Shown here one piece after another: positions 1 to 9,578 of a DNA stretch of 64,000 nt. Both the position numbers and the translations under genes were made by a program. Each line of letters begins with the position of its first letter. Positions within the stretch are counted from its first letter, which is position 1. Source of the stretch: Muricea muricata (taxonomy: Eukaryota > Cnidaria > Anthozoa > Malacalcyonacea > Plexauridae). The stretch covers positions 6,776,115 through 6,840,114 of the forward strand of contig OY979729.1 of the NCBI GenBank assembly GCA_963855995.1, written 5' to 3'. The notes beneath the pieces are model-generated. The model did no database searches, was not told the DNA's origin, and saw only the letters and a program-made list of their open reading frames with translations.

Positions 1-650
1 TCACGACTACAACTACGAAATTGTCACCAACCGTCACATGCTCACGCATTTCAAAATTATCTATATGCGCGTGCTCATGCAAGCGTTTTTTGATTCACTA
101 TCTAAATATCTGTCTAGCGTAGGTCACCATGTCGTTAACGGCTCATAGTTATTTAATACTACATTCCCATTGCTTCTCTCTCGTAGTGACTCTATTCCTT
201 CCCTTGCCTTTCTTTGCCGTAACCCATACTCGCATGCTACAACCCTTGCTTCACCCCAATCGATCCCACTTCCACAATCGACACTATGCCTTGCCAACCC
301 GCCATCTTCTTTTCCCATCCGTTCTCTCGCTGCATCCAACCTCCCATTCCGTATATCTTCGCCCGTCAACCTAACTTTGTTTTCCTGTTCCTTTCTCCGA
401 GTTCCAAATAACCGCCAAGTCTCCCCAACATACACCGCCTTGTTGCATTTGCACGGTATCTTGTATACCACCGCCTCTCGCTTGTCCCCAAGTGGCTGTT
501 GACTCTTCGTCTTTATGTCCCTCACCTTTCTCCCGGGCCGGATATTTAGATAGTGAATCAAAAAACGCTTGCATGAGCACGCGCATAGATAATTTTGAAA
601 TGCGTGAGCATGTGACAGTTGGTGACAATTTCGTAGTTGTAGTCGTGATT
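1..650. repeat. Inverted repeat pair flanking PLE remnant
   Basis: Bases 1-111 reappear almost perfectly as the reverse complement at about 548-648, enclosing a 430-bp GIY-YIG coding fragment. Penelope-like elements are known for terminal repeats that can lie in inverted orientation, so this is read as the end of a rearranged PLE. Just outside the right arm, 685-701 forms a hairpin directly followed by GAAAC at 702-706. This looks like a decayed hammerhead core, a motif known from PLE terminal repeats. Confidence 0.65.
124..561 (-). pseudogene. Penelope-like element GIY-YIG endonuclease fragment
   Basis: A 145-codon open frame with the PLE endonuclease signature: VVYKIPCKC, then a tyrosine-valine-glycine-glutamate-threonine stretch (YVGET) that corresponds to the YIG half of GIY-YIG, then a conserved arginine region and HSVDCG further on. 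In PLEs this domain follows the reverse transcriptase and cuts target DNA. The RT domain is absent here, so this is a C-terminal remnant without a real start. It is flanked on both sides by the inverted repeat. Confidence 0.7.
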
Positions 651-770
651 TTTGTAAACTTAAATAAGTAAAAAGCTTGAAAACGGATGGTAAAACTATC
701 CGAAACGTCGCAAAAATAAAAAGTTGAATAAAAACCTTTGAGTTGGAATCGTGAGTAATATTTTATCATT

Positions 771-1194
771 ATAACAAAAACAATGAATCACCAAAGTGAA
801 AGTTTTAGAAAAAGAATCATATTAATTGAATCAAGTAGTTTTCTTAAGTTTCAGATTCGCAGGCATGTTTGTGTTTGAATGGCACGATATAAACTTCACA
901 AAGCATTCGCCTCTTTCGACAACATTTCATTTGTTTTTGTTGAACAGAAAAACTAACGTATATATAACACACTTGCTGAGTTAGCTAATGCTGCTGGGGA
1001 TATCCAAACAGGTCATCGAGACGCGAAATATTGACGAAGAAGGCGAAGATGCTTGGCGCTTTGAAACGCTCATTCTCTGACTGAAGTTGCTTTATCGTCA
1101 CTTTATTCACAGCAAATTTTAAGCTTATAATTATATTATTTTTATTTTTTTACTTTATATTAAAAATAATGTCTGTTCGTACATATGAGCGCTG
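771..1194. other. Unassigned AT-rich stretch
   Basis: No reading frame, repeat pair or RNA gene could be supported between the PLE remnant and the left end of the next transposon. Confidence 0.4.
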
Positions 1195-1283
1195 GTAAAC
1201 TCACAGGAAGGCCAATCTCCTGGTTTTCGTTCCTGTAGTACAGTTGTTGCAACGGCGGCCACTTTGAATGTTTGAATATTTAA

Positions 1284-1577
1284 CAATTAGATTACGAGCT
1301 CGAGATTTCTATGCGGTGATAGTTGATGAGGGCGAAGCCCGAATCAACTATCACCGCATAGAAATCGAGAGCGAGTAATCTAATTGTTTTAGTAGAATCA
1401 GAGGTCAAACATGGAATATTCAACAAAAAATTTGATTTTTAAGCAATTTTTTTAAAAGAAATCTCTATAGGAAGATGATTGTTTTGCTACTCGCTATCTA
1501 TCGAAGAGTAGATAGCGAGTAGAGTAACCAATCAAATTACAGCATTTGCAATAGTATACTAGTATGATTCTACTAAT
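1284..1577 (+). mobile_element. MITE with asymmetric hairpin head
   Basis: A near-perfect palindrome (about 1284-1388, 45-50-bp arms, loop GAGGGCGAAGCCCGA) is followed by ttttagtagaatca (about 1387-1400), which is matched in reverse by tgattctacta at 1563-1573. A second short palindrome (gctactcgctatct/agatagcgagtag) lies at about 1484-1522. It interrupts the left TIR of the surrounding element. Related copies with the same layout lie at 29553-29866 and about 36010-36330, and a partial one at 43061-43175. Confidence 0.6.
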
Positions 1578-1954
1578 ATATAATATATTTGAATAGCGGT
1601 GATAGAGAAACGAACAAATTTATATTATTTGTATTAAATATTAATATTTTATGAACACTATAAGCTTAACATGTATTATATACAGATTCTGGCTGCTAAG
1701 CACGCCATGTGTCCACACTCGTGTCGTCACGGATTGCTGGGAAATAAAAAAGTGCATTATCATTTGCGATCGCTTCGTACGCCGCGGAATTTGTTCGATG
1801 GTATGAAAAACTGCATTGAGCGTGTAGAGCTATCTTTCGGCTTTGCTGTGATGGTATTTGTTTTCGCAGGGAGCCTGTTTACCTCGAGATATTTGCGTTT
1901 GAATAAGGACGCTTGTCAGCCGAGCTACCTGCCTTGTCCTTTATTTGTATACCA

Positions 1955-2314
1955 GTACCGTAAACCTCCGATAAGCCCCCCCAAATATAAGCCCCCCCCC
2001 CAAGTATAAGCCCACCATTTCACCAACGCTTAGGCCATTCCGAATATAAGCCCCCCCCCGAATACAAGCTCTTCCGTATATAAGCCCATAACCATTAATG
2101 TACTAATGCTTGTTATTATGTGTTACTGACTGTATTTTTATGTTGTTTATACACTATGGTTTATATTTCTTTTCGTTCACGGTAACACCAAATTTCGTCC
2201 GTATATAAGCCCCCCCCCCCCCGTATATAAGCTCCCCCGTGTATAAGCCCATCAAAAAAGGCTTAAGTACGAACTAATATAAGCCCTGGGCTTATATTCG
2301 GAGGTTTACGGTAC
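1955..2314. mobile_element. Small element with TIR and tandem taagcccc motifs
   Basis: The ends are gtaccgtaaacctccg and its reverse complement. The interior is made of degenerate repeats of atataagccccc with long C runs. It sits inside the middle part of the larger TIR element. A composition echo (gagttaagcccc) occurs in the element at 22.3-24.2 kb. Confidence 0.55.
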
Positions 2315-2453
2315 CACATAAGCCTTAAAAGTCAGTGCTGAAAACCACTCGAAATCGAACAAAGCACCAGAAAAGTTCTAAATAATACATGTTAAGCTTA
2401 TAGTGTTCATAAAATATTAATATTTAATGCAAATAATATAAATTTGTTCGTTT

Positions 2454-2664
2454 TGTAATAAATAGTTTAAGTTATATAGTTTTAGTTGTGATGTAATGAT
2501 CGAACAGTCCAAACATTTGTTATAATAAGAAACCGTTTACAATGACGAAGACGATAGCGTGATCTCTGAGAGTTTAGTTTTGATTTGAGAAGCTTTGACT
2601 CGTTTTGTATCTTATTTAATTCTTAATAAATACGCTATAAACGGAGAGATTCGTGTTCTTTACA
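2454..2664 (+). repeat. 5' LTR
   Basis: Direct repeat of 6934-7144, TGT...ACA ends. It contains ttcttaataaat, a possible polyadenylation signal, near the 3' end. Confidence 0.92.
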
Positions 2665-2666
2665 AG

Positions 2667-2680
2667 TGGTGGCAGCGGTG
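2667..2680 (+). promoter_or_regulatory. Primer-binding site
   Basis: TGGTGGCAGCGG begins two bases after the LTR. The TGG start is what pairing to the CCA end of a tRNA requires. The tRNA type is not identified. Confidence 0.65.
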
Positions 2681-2691
2681 TAAAGACTCAA

Positions 2692-3135
2692 GATGTCTAG
2701 TGAAGCTGAATTACGAAAAGAAATTGCTAAACCTACCGCGAGATTGCAAGAATACGAGGCGCGATCCGAAGGTGAACCAGCGACAGCAACGCCAAGTGTG
2801 ACCGTAATCGAGACAAATAATATTAACATTTCAAATTGTGTGCCGATATAAATAAGTGGGAAGACAAACAACGCTGTCAACAGCTAGCCGTAGCTTTACG
2901 AGGCAGGGCACAACGAATCTTTTTCACCTTAGCTGACGAGGAGAAAGCTGATTTCGGAACATTACAAGCTGCACTCCGATCCCAACTACAGCTAGACGAG
3001 CAAAGGAGAATCCATAAACTGAATTTCAACTCTCGTCGACGGGTTAAGGGAGAAAACATCGTCGATCTTGCAGCGAGTTTAAGACAACTTGCCTTGTTAG
3101 CGAATGGCGAACGCGATTCGGGGTCGACTTTCTGA
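2692..3135 (+). pseudogene. Gypsy gag fragment
   Basis: ATG at 2692 opens a frame (MSSEAELRKEIAK) that stops after about 52 codons. A second frame from about 2836 carries a retrotransposon-gag-like helix region (WEDKQRCQQLAVALRGRAQ, then FGTLQAALRSQLQLDEQR). No zinc knuckle is present. The gag C-terminus and the protease active site were lost in an internal deletion, because the next coding sequence is the end of the protease. Confidence 0.7.
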
Positions 3136-3240
3136 AACCACATAACTGTGCGATAGATTTTCAGAAGGGAACTATCAGAGTGAAAGGAAACATTGTGATA
3201 TGTCCAACGAGCAAGAGAGTAAAGTCTGTCGAGTAATGTT
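3120..3240 (+). pseudogene. C-terminal end of Gypsy aspartic protease
   Basis: In the frame overlapping the gag stop, the translation reads VDFLKPHNCAIDF followed by a basic strand. This matches the flap-to-C-terminus part of retropepsins (G-x-D-F-L). The catalytic DTG is missing. Frameshifts follow within 100 bp. Confidence 0.6.
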
Positions 3241-3560
3241 TCGAGATTAAACTACGACAATTCCCGCTCGTTCACTTTTAACGATTCCTTGTAAAGTTGA
3301 AAACAGAAGTTCGGTGCAATTGTGCAACTGGGGTACTCGACCCGTCAAAAAAATTTGAGGAACGTTACAGTCTTCACCATTACAGCAAGAACAGATAGCT
3401 GTAAGATTATTTAATTGTTCAGATACACCGAGAAGAGTTTACAAAGGAAGTACAGTTGGAGAATTATGCCCGTTGGTAGAGGAGAAGAACGCTAATTCGA
3501 ACTTCTGTTACTTCATTCCGCAAACTGAGAAAATTTCCGAGTGTATTATGGCTGTAGAGA

Positions 3561-4400
3561 GTGACAAGCCAGCACCAAGCATACGAGAAATATTTTCTTA
3601 TTAACAATCCATCGTTAACTGAATCCGAGAAAAGCAGTATTTATGAAGTACTTTCGAGACATCCGAAAGTTATCTCTGGGGGCAAAACCGATCCTGGTGA
3701 GGCAAAAGGAATTGAACACTTCATAGACACTGGAAATGCAAAACCGATCAAAGTTCCCACGAAGTGATTACTTTTCCATAAACGTGAAACTATACGGAAG
3801 GAAGTCGAAGCCATGGTGGATAGTGATGTGATAGAGCATTCTTGTTCTCCTTGGTCTGCACCTGTCGTGTTAGTAAAGAAAAAAGATGGGACGGAGCGGT
3901 TTTGCGTGGATTACCGCAAATTAAATGAAATCAGTAGAAAAGATGTATATCCTCTCCCTAGATGTGAAGAGATTCTTGAATGACTTTCTGGTACAATGTA
4001 TTTTAGCCACCTGACTTGGTACGAGGATACTGGCAAATCAAGGTAACTAAGGAGGATCGGGAGAAAACAGCATTCGCAACACCAGATGGACTGTTCCAGT
4101 TTAAAAACTACCATTTGGACTTACCAATGCTCCGGCAACTTTTCAGACGTGTCATGAACAATGTACTGTCAGGTTTGACGTGAACTGATTGCTTAGTCTA
4201 TCTCGATGACATTATTGTATTTGGAAGTACATTACATGAGCACAATAATCGTTTGGACGGAGTACTTAGCAGGTTGGAACAGGCAGGACTTAAACTAAAC
4301 GCAATGTCACCTGGTTCAGGAAAAAAGCGTCATATTAGGTCATGTGGTAAGCAAGGAAGGGATATTCACGGATCCTGGAAAAACGAAGGTAATAAATGAC
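3561..4400 (+). pseudogene. Gypsy reverse transcriptase, broken
   Basis: Recognisable pieces in changing frames: a linker (EAKGIEHFIDTG), RT block [14 protein letters not shown] at about 3853, [10 protein letters not shown] at about 3900, and the catalytic box YLDDIIVFGS at 4200-4229. At least one stop falls after the linker and further frame changes occur between 3980 and 4200. The family function is copying the element RNA into DNA. Confidence 0.8.
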
Positions 4401-5243
4401 TGGCTGATACCTAGTAATATCTCTGATCTACATTCCTTTCTCGGTTGTGTTGGATATTATCGTCAGTTCATTCGAGACTTTGCTAAAATTGCGGAACCGC
4501 TATACAAGCTCGAGAGAAAAGGAACAGCTTCTCGTTGGAGTAAAGAAAGTAATGAGGCTTTTCAAAGACTGAAACGAGCTTTAATTTCTGCACCGATCTT
4601 AGCATATATCCACGATTGGACTTGCCATTTATACTAGATACTGACGCTTGCCATACGGGTATCGGAGCAGTGTTATCACAAGAGCAAGGCGGCCGAGAGA
4701 CACCAATCACTTTTGCAGCCAGGGCCCTGACGAAGCCAGAGAGAAATTATAGCACAACGAAGAAGGAACTGCTGGCGTTGGTTTGGGGGATGGAACATTT
4801 TGCTCCCTATCTAGTTGGAAAGTTATTTACGACACGAACCGACAACCATGCGTTAACATGGCTGCATAATTTTAAAGAACCGAAGGGACAAGTAGCTCGC
4901 TGGATTGAACGACTTTCAATCTTCAACTTTACCATTGAGGATAGACCTGGTCAAAAGAATGGTAACGCAGAAGGCGTCTCTCGCAGACCTTGGCCAGACA
5001 ACGGGCTAGAAACGCATACCGAAGTTGTGACCAGTGATGACAACGTAAGGTCAGTGACAATGAAGACGGACGAATCCACTGGGCATTGGTGTCATTGTTG
5101 GACTAACAGTGACATGAAATTACACCAGTATGAAGATTCACATATTGGAAGAGTCTTAAAAATGGGTAGAAGCGGGCGATGGGGTCAATTCGAGATTCTT
5201 GCAGTAAAAGGTTGGCGGGCGGACGTTATTGATCATTGTAAAT
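4344..5243 (+). pseudogene. RT thumb/connection and RNase H of Gypsy pol
   Basis: Two overlapping frames. The first carries FLGCVGYYRQFIRDFAKIAEPL, the RT connection. The second (4616-5243) has the RNase H core: LDTDACHTGIGAVLSQ, then KKELLALVWGMEHF and TRTDNHALTWL, then a GNAEGVSRRP end. The first aspartate, the glutamate and the second aspartate of RNase H are all visible. A stop or frame change near 4640 separates the two. Confidence 0.85.
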
Positions 5244-5487
5244 AGAGAGCTTAAGCAAGCGACGTTTTTGTCAATACGGACGGCAGCCGGAAGTAAGTTG
5301 CGTCGTTACAGATGGCGAATGATGGCGTCAGCCGTTCTTGTTTGAAATCAGCAACGGCAGTCAGCCAACTTTAACGTTCATGACTTCAAACAAGCACGGC
5401 TGACGCCATCATTCGCCATCTATAACGACGCAACTTACTTCCGGCTGCCGTCCGTGTTGACAAAAACGTCGCTTGCTTAAGCTCTCT
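5244..5487. mobile_element. Foldback MITE inside Gypsy pol
   Basis: About 100-bp terminal inverted repeats (agagagcttaagcaagcgac... and its reverse complement) around a short centre. TA flanks both ends, although an AAT reading is also possible. It splits RNase H from the integrase and so postdates the retrotransposon. Confidence 0.8.
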
Positions 5488-5543
5488 AATCTTGTCGCAG
5501 GTGTGGAGAGCGGGATTCACAGTCAAGGAAACCTCGAGCAACA

Positions 5544-6083
5544 TTGAACACTGACCCTGCTGGGCATCCGATGGAGAAAATTGCTATGGATATCATTGGT
5601 CCGCTGCCGACGACAGAAAACGGTAATCGGTTTATTTTGGTGGTAATTGACTACTTTACTCGTTGGCCAGAAGCCTATGCTATACCCAACCAAAAGGCAT
5701 ACACTGTAGCTGAAAAGCTAGTCCAAGAGTGGATTTCGAAGTATGGTGTTATGAAACAGTTACACACGGACCAGGGTAAATCTTTTGAGAATGAAGTTCT
5801 GAAAGAGCTTACGGACATACTAAGAATAAAGAAGACTCGCACAACCCCATACCATCCTCAGAGTGATGGAATGATGGAGAGGCTAAACAGAACACTAAAA
5901 GATATGCTGGCCAAGACTGTTAACGACCAGCATAATGATTGGGATATTCGGATTCCTCAAGTATTACTCGCGTACAGGACAACCACTCACATGTCTACGG
6001 GTTCACACTGCATTACATGATGTTTGGTGGAGAAGCAAGGATGCCAGTTGATGTAATTGCCCCTGATCCTCCAGGAGAGAAGG
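5544..6083 (+). pseudogene. Gypsy integrase core
   Basis: The DDE core is visible: MDIIGPLPTTENG (first D), LHTDQGKSFEN (second D) and HPQSDGMMERLNRTLKD (catalytic E), followed by LLAYRTTTH. The zinc-binding N-terminus is missing next to the MITE. The frame shifts near 6010 and is interrupted by a second MITE at 6084. Confidence 0.88.
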
Positions 6084-6238
6084 AATAGACCATACCCATA
6101 ATGACGTCATTTAGTAGTTAAGCATGTAAAACTATTTGAATATGCCAATATAATTTAATGGTTTAAAACAACATTGCCATATTTAAATAGTTTTACTCGC
6201 TTAACTACTAAATGACGTCATTATGGGTAAGGTCTATT
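6084..6238. mobile_element. Second foldback MITE in Gypsy integrase
   Basis: Terminal inverted repeats of about 60 bp (aatagaccatacccataatg and its reverse complement) with an AT-rich centre of about 40 bp. It separates the integrase core from its C-terminal part. Confidence 0.78.
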
Positions 6239-6871
6239 GTCAAGACACCAATATGTATAGGAGAGCAAGCAACGGTTCCAAAAAGCGTATGAGGTGGCGC
6301 GAGAGACTACAGGAAAGTCAGCTCAACGCTATAAAGAATATTACGACGCGAAGGCATACGGGAAGCCGTTTGAAGTTGGTGACCAAGTTTGCTTGCATAT
6401 TCCTTATGGAAAAAAAGCAAAGTCCTTGAAATTGGATAGGCTTAGGACAGGCCCCTTTATAGTCGTAATGAAACTATCCGATTTAGTATACCGCATTCAG
6501 ATGGAAGACAATAGAAAGAAAAGAGTTGTAGTCCATTTTACCGCCTAAAGAAATGTTATGATCCCAAACATCGACGTCACAAAAACATAGTGCAACAGGA
6601 ACTAGGAACTGTACCTGAAACATCGAATGGAGAAGGTCCTGAACAAAAGGAATGGATTGTTTTGTCTCACAGGAGAAACTTACCCTCGAATCAGAGACGG
6701 TCCGAGACATCAATGGAAAACCCTTTGACAGGGCAAATTCGAAGAGGCGAGCATGAACAATCAACAGGAAATAAACAAATACCAGTCAAAACGACAGTGG
6801 ATGATCACCGCGCAACTGTTCGAGAAAGACCTCGAAGAGACAGAAAAAAACCGGACTGGTTCAAATTTTGA
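6239..6871 (+). pseudogene. Integrase C-terminal region of Gypsy pol
   Basis: The frame from 6294 reads YKEYYDAKAYGKPFEVGDQV followed by LRTGPFIVVMKLSDLVYRI, the usual SH3-like C-terminal part of Gypsy integrases. After a frame change, a basic tail ends ERPRRDRKKPDWF just before the polypurine tract. Confidence 0.75.
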
Positions 6872-6920
6872 ATATGTGTTAGACTTTATTGGTACTTATA
6901 AACGTTTTCTCTCTTTTTTT

Positions 6921-6933
6921 AAGGAGGGAATAG
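6921..6933 (+). promoter_or_regulatory. Polypurine tract
   Basis: aaggagggaatag lies directly before the 3' LTR, where plus-strand DNA synthesis is primed in LTR elements. Confidence 0.75.
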
Positions 6934-7144
6934 TGTAATAAATAGTTTAAGTTATAGTTTTAGTTGTGATGTAATGATCGAACAGTTCAAACATTTGTTA
7001 TAATAAGAAACCGTTAATAATGACGAAGACGATAGCGTGATCTCTGAGAGTTTAGTTTTGACATTTGAGAAGCTTTGAGTCGTTTTGTATCTTATTTAAT
7101 TCTTAATAAATACGCTATAAACGGTGAGATTCGTGTTCTTTACA
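6934..7144 (+). repeat. 3' LTR
   Basis: Direct repeat of the 5' LTR with a few differences, among them a 2-bp tandem difference in ttatatag/ttatag. It ends ACA before the GTTT duplication. Confidence 0.92.
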
Positions 7145-7255
7145 GTTTCTCTATTGCGCTATTCAAATATATTAAATAATATATTCAAAATGGCCGCCGT
7201 TGCAACAACTGTACTACAGTAAAGAAAACCAGGAGATTGGCTGCTGTGATAAACT

Positions 7256-8022
7256 AAGGGGAAAGTCCACTTCCAGTATTAGCATGACCTACAGTATATT
7301 ACCTAACATGCAAAGCCTGATATTATATGCGAGCACTGTAGATCAATGAGAAAAACTAAAACGTTACAGACAAGCCAAATGTTTCCCATCTAAGTAAATT
7401 ATTTTGCCTGAAAGAGTGAAAAAAAAAGTGAATAGTTTTGTAATATGTAATCTATTTTGTGTATTTATTCGTCTGTCCAAATGCATTGTCAGTCAGGTCT
7501 TACGCATAATTATTCAAACAATTAACGACACCGGGTACAGAGTGATTACAGAATTTATTGCAAATTAAGAAATTTTGCTGTACCGGTGTTTCGGATTTTG
7601 CTGTTCTGATATTCCTTCTTTTACTATACATGCCAGCTGGAACAATGGAACAACTAAGTCATTATTTGTGTGCACTAGAGCAGCTGCGATCAAAACAAAG
7701 CAAGATGTGAAGTTAAAATTCGCAAAAATACAGCGTGTACAAAAAATAAACTAGCGAAAATGATCTATCGTTGGAAATTCAATAGCGTGATGAGACTAAG
7801 GTGGATGTAAATAGCGCAAAATAATGACAGGTGCATATATTAAGTATTTCATTCATTAGGTTCACGAACCTATATATGGGTTTAATTCGTCTTGCTTAAC
7901 ACAGATATCGTTTACGTAACTAGAGATAACGTAATTTAACTTTTATTACGCGTTTTTGTTTACAACGAAATGTATTAGTTAAATTAAGGTATGGACTTCG
8001 AGGGCATGTTCCGTGTATAATT
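7256..8022. other. Unassigned AT-rich stretch
   Basis: No gene, repeat pair or RNA could be supported here. Confidence 0.4.
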
Positions 8023-8535
8023 TGCGTGAGTAGTCTATCCCACCACTTTGGCGTCGGAAGTAATTAGTATGCCGTTGTCGTTGGGGCCAGAAGTAATGCA
8101 TGCAGAAGTGGGGTGACGTCATCGCATTAAACTGACACACAAAATATGTGTTTTGAAAATGTATATTTTAAAAAATTTTTACAACAAATGATTTTTTTTA
8201 ACAATAACTGAATAAACAAGTGTTTTGAGTGCGATTAGTATAACTGTTCGAATAAACTGTTCAAATAAGGATGTATAGCTGCTCAATGGAACAGCGTTTA
8301 TTATACATGTACCCAGAGCTGGTTACAATCAGTGAGTTATCCACACTCCAGCGAGTGATCGTAGGTCAGGAGTGAGAGTAGAGTTATGAGGCATGTGCTC
8401 ATAAGAAGTTATGAGCAGGTGCTCACCTCCTCATCGCATAAAATTGTACAGGACTAACAAAATATAGCTATACTAGCCTGGCGGACCACATGAGCGTATG
8501 AGCATGTGCTCATCTGCACATGGCCTTTTAGACAA

Positions 8536-8951
8536 TTTAATCAAATGTAATCTGTTGTGTTAATGTTCATAAAAATCCGTAAAAGGTATGGACGGATTTA
8601 GTGGAAGAGAACCTTATTTAACGGTGAAAGAGTCCGAGTGCATACAGACAATAGCGAATACGAACTGTGTCTAAAAGGTCAAGTTTGGTACGTTTGTTTT
8701 TGTTTTTCTAATCTTTGTAGCTCTTTAGTGGCAAAGACGTGGGTGATCTTTCCTCATATTGTTCTGGTGGGGATTATTGCCGGCTGTGTTCCGCTTTGTT
8801 TTAATACGGCGGTGGGTAGTTGGGAACACAGATTTAATTGTCGCGTGGAGTATTAATTGCTTTATTTAGCTCAGAGCGGGTATATTTTTTTAAACAATTT
8901 AATCAAATGTATTCTGTTGTGTTGATGTTAATAAAAAACCGTAACAGGTAT
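8536..8951 (+). repeat. Direct repeat upstream of two ATGs
   Basis: About 55 bp at 8536-8590 (caatttaatcaaatgtaatc...ggtatg) recurs at 8896-8951. Each copy ends at an ATG: the first opens a 28-codon frame (MDGFSGREPYLTVKESE), the second precedes the RING frame. A duplicated promoter or leader is one reading. Confidence 0.5.
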
Positions 8952-9278
8952 GAATCGTGTCACCTTTTTACACATACATTTTCGTATTCGTCATACCCCC
9001 TTTTTTGTCTGGAGAAAATAACAAAAGGACAATTTATGATGTTCAAACTGCCGTGTTGCGGACACTACACTCACACGGGATGTTTCAAGACATGGGCATC
9101 TCATACAGAATCAGCAGTGCACTGCGCCTATTGTAGAACAACATAACAATACGAAGACACATGCTTCCTATGCTTACAAGAATACACCGAAAAACTCAAT
9201 TGTACAAAATGCTCCCACACAAAAGTTCACACAGAATGCACAACAGACCTCACAACTCTACTCTCACTCCTAACCTAG
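8838..9278 (+). pseudogene. RING-type zinc-finger ORF in Polinton-like element
   Basis: The open frame ends at 9146 with a RING-like pattern: FCLEKI, then LPCCGHYTHTGCFKTW, then HCAYCRT. The first cysteine of the usual C-x2-C pair is not visible (tyrosine in its place). After one in-frame TAA the same frame continues to 9278 with a second cysteine/histidine-rich unit: DTCFLCLQEY, LNCTKCSHTKVHTECTTDL. The start is uncertain, because the ATG at 8950 is in another frame. The family role could be ubiquitin ligation, but function is not shown. The end lies in the right TIR. Confidence 0.55.
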
Positions 9279-9578
9279 GATCACTCGCTGGAGTGTGGAC
9301 GACTCACTGATTGTAACCAGCTCTGGGTACATATATAAGAAACATATTCTACCGCAGACTGTAGTTTGAACAATTTAGTCGAACAGTTCTATACTTTTAT
9401 TGTACAAAACTTTGTTGTTGTAAACAACTTTATAATATACATTTTCAAAACACATATTTTGTGTCTCTGTTTAATGCCATGACATCACCCCACTTACGCA
9501 TACATAACTTTCGGCCCCAACAACACCAGCATACTAATTACCTCCGGCGCCAAAGTGGCGGGATAGACTACTTGCGTG

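Larger units (their letters stand above)
2454..7144 (+). mobile_element. Gypsy/Ty3-type LTR retrotransposon, decayed
   Basis: Two 211-bp direct LTRs (2454-2664 and 6934-7144) begin TGT and end ACA and are flanked by GTTT (2450-2453 and 7145-7148), a 4-bp target duplication typical of Gypsy integrases. A primer-binding site follows the 5' LTR and a polypurine tract precedes the 3' LTR. Coding remnants run in the order gag, protease end, reverse transcriptase, RNase H, integrase, which is the Gypsy order. Frameshifts, stops, a gag-protease deletion and two MITE insertions make it inactive. The LTRs differ by only a few positions, so the insertion is not very old. Confidence 0.92.
1202..7248. 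mobile_element. Long-TIR DNA transposon split by three insertions
   Basis: The left terminal repeat (1202-1283 continuing at 1575-1680) is matched in reverse complement by 2385-2453 continuing at 7145-7248. Each TIR is about 190 bp once the insertions are removed. Flanks carry gtaaact (1195-1201) and ataaact (7249-7255), a probable 7-bp target duplication with one mismatch. Insertions: a hairpin MITE in the left TIR (1284-1574), a small repeat element in the middle (1955-2314), and a Gypsy retrotransposon in the right TIR (2454-7144). No transposase is visible, so the element is non-autonomous and its superfamily is not assigned. Confidence 0.7.
8029..9572. mobile_element. Polinton/Maverick-like non-autonomous element with RING ORF
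   Basis: It starts AGTAGTCTATCCC and ends with the reverse complement GGGATAGACTACT. It is flanked by an exact 6-bp direct repeat, tgcgtg, at 8023-8028 and 9573-9578. Long TIRs (8029-8385 and 9254-9572) are clearly similar but diverged. AG/CT ends, a 6-bp duplication and TIRs of hundreds of bp are the hallmarks of Polintons/Mavericks and related adintovirus-like elements. At 1.5 kb it lacks polymerase, integrase, ATPase and capsid genes, so it would be an internally deleted derivative. The centre carries a small zinc-finger reading frame. Confidence 0.7.

Noticed and set aside
1671-2009. 112-codon plus-strand frame
   Set aside because: Runs across a TIR element into the taagcccc repeat; no recognisable domain.
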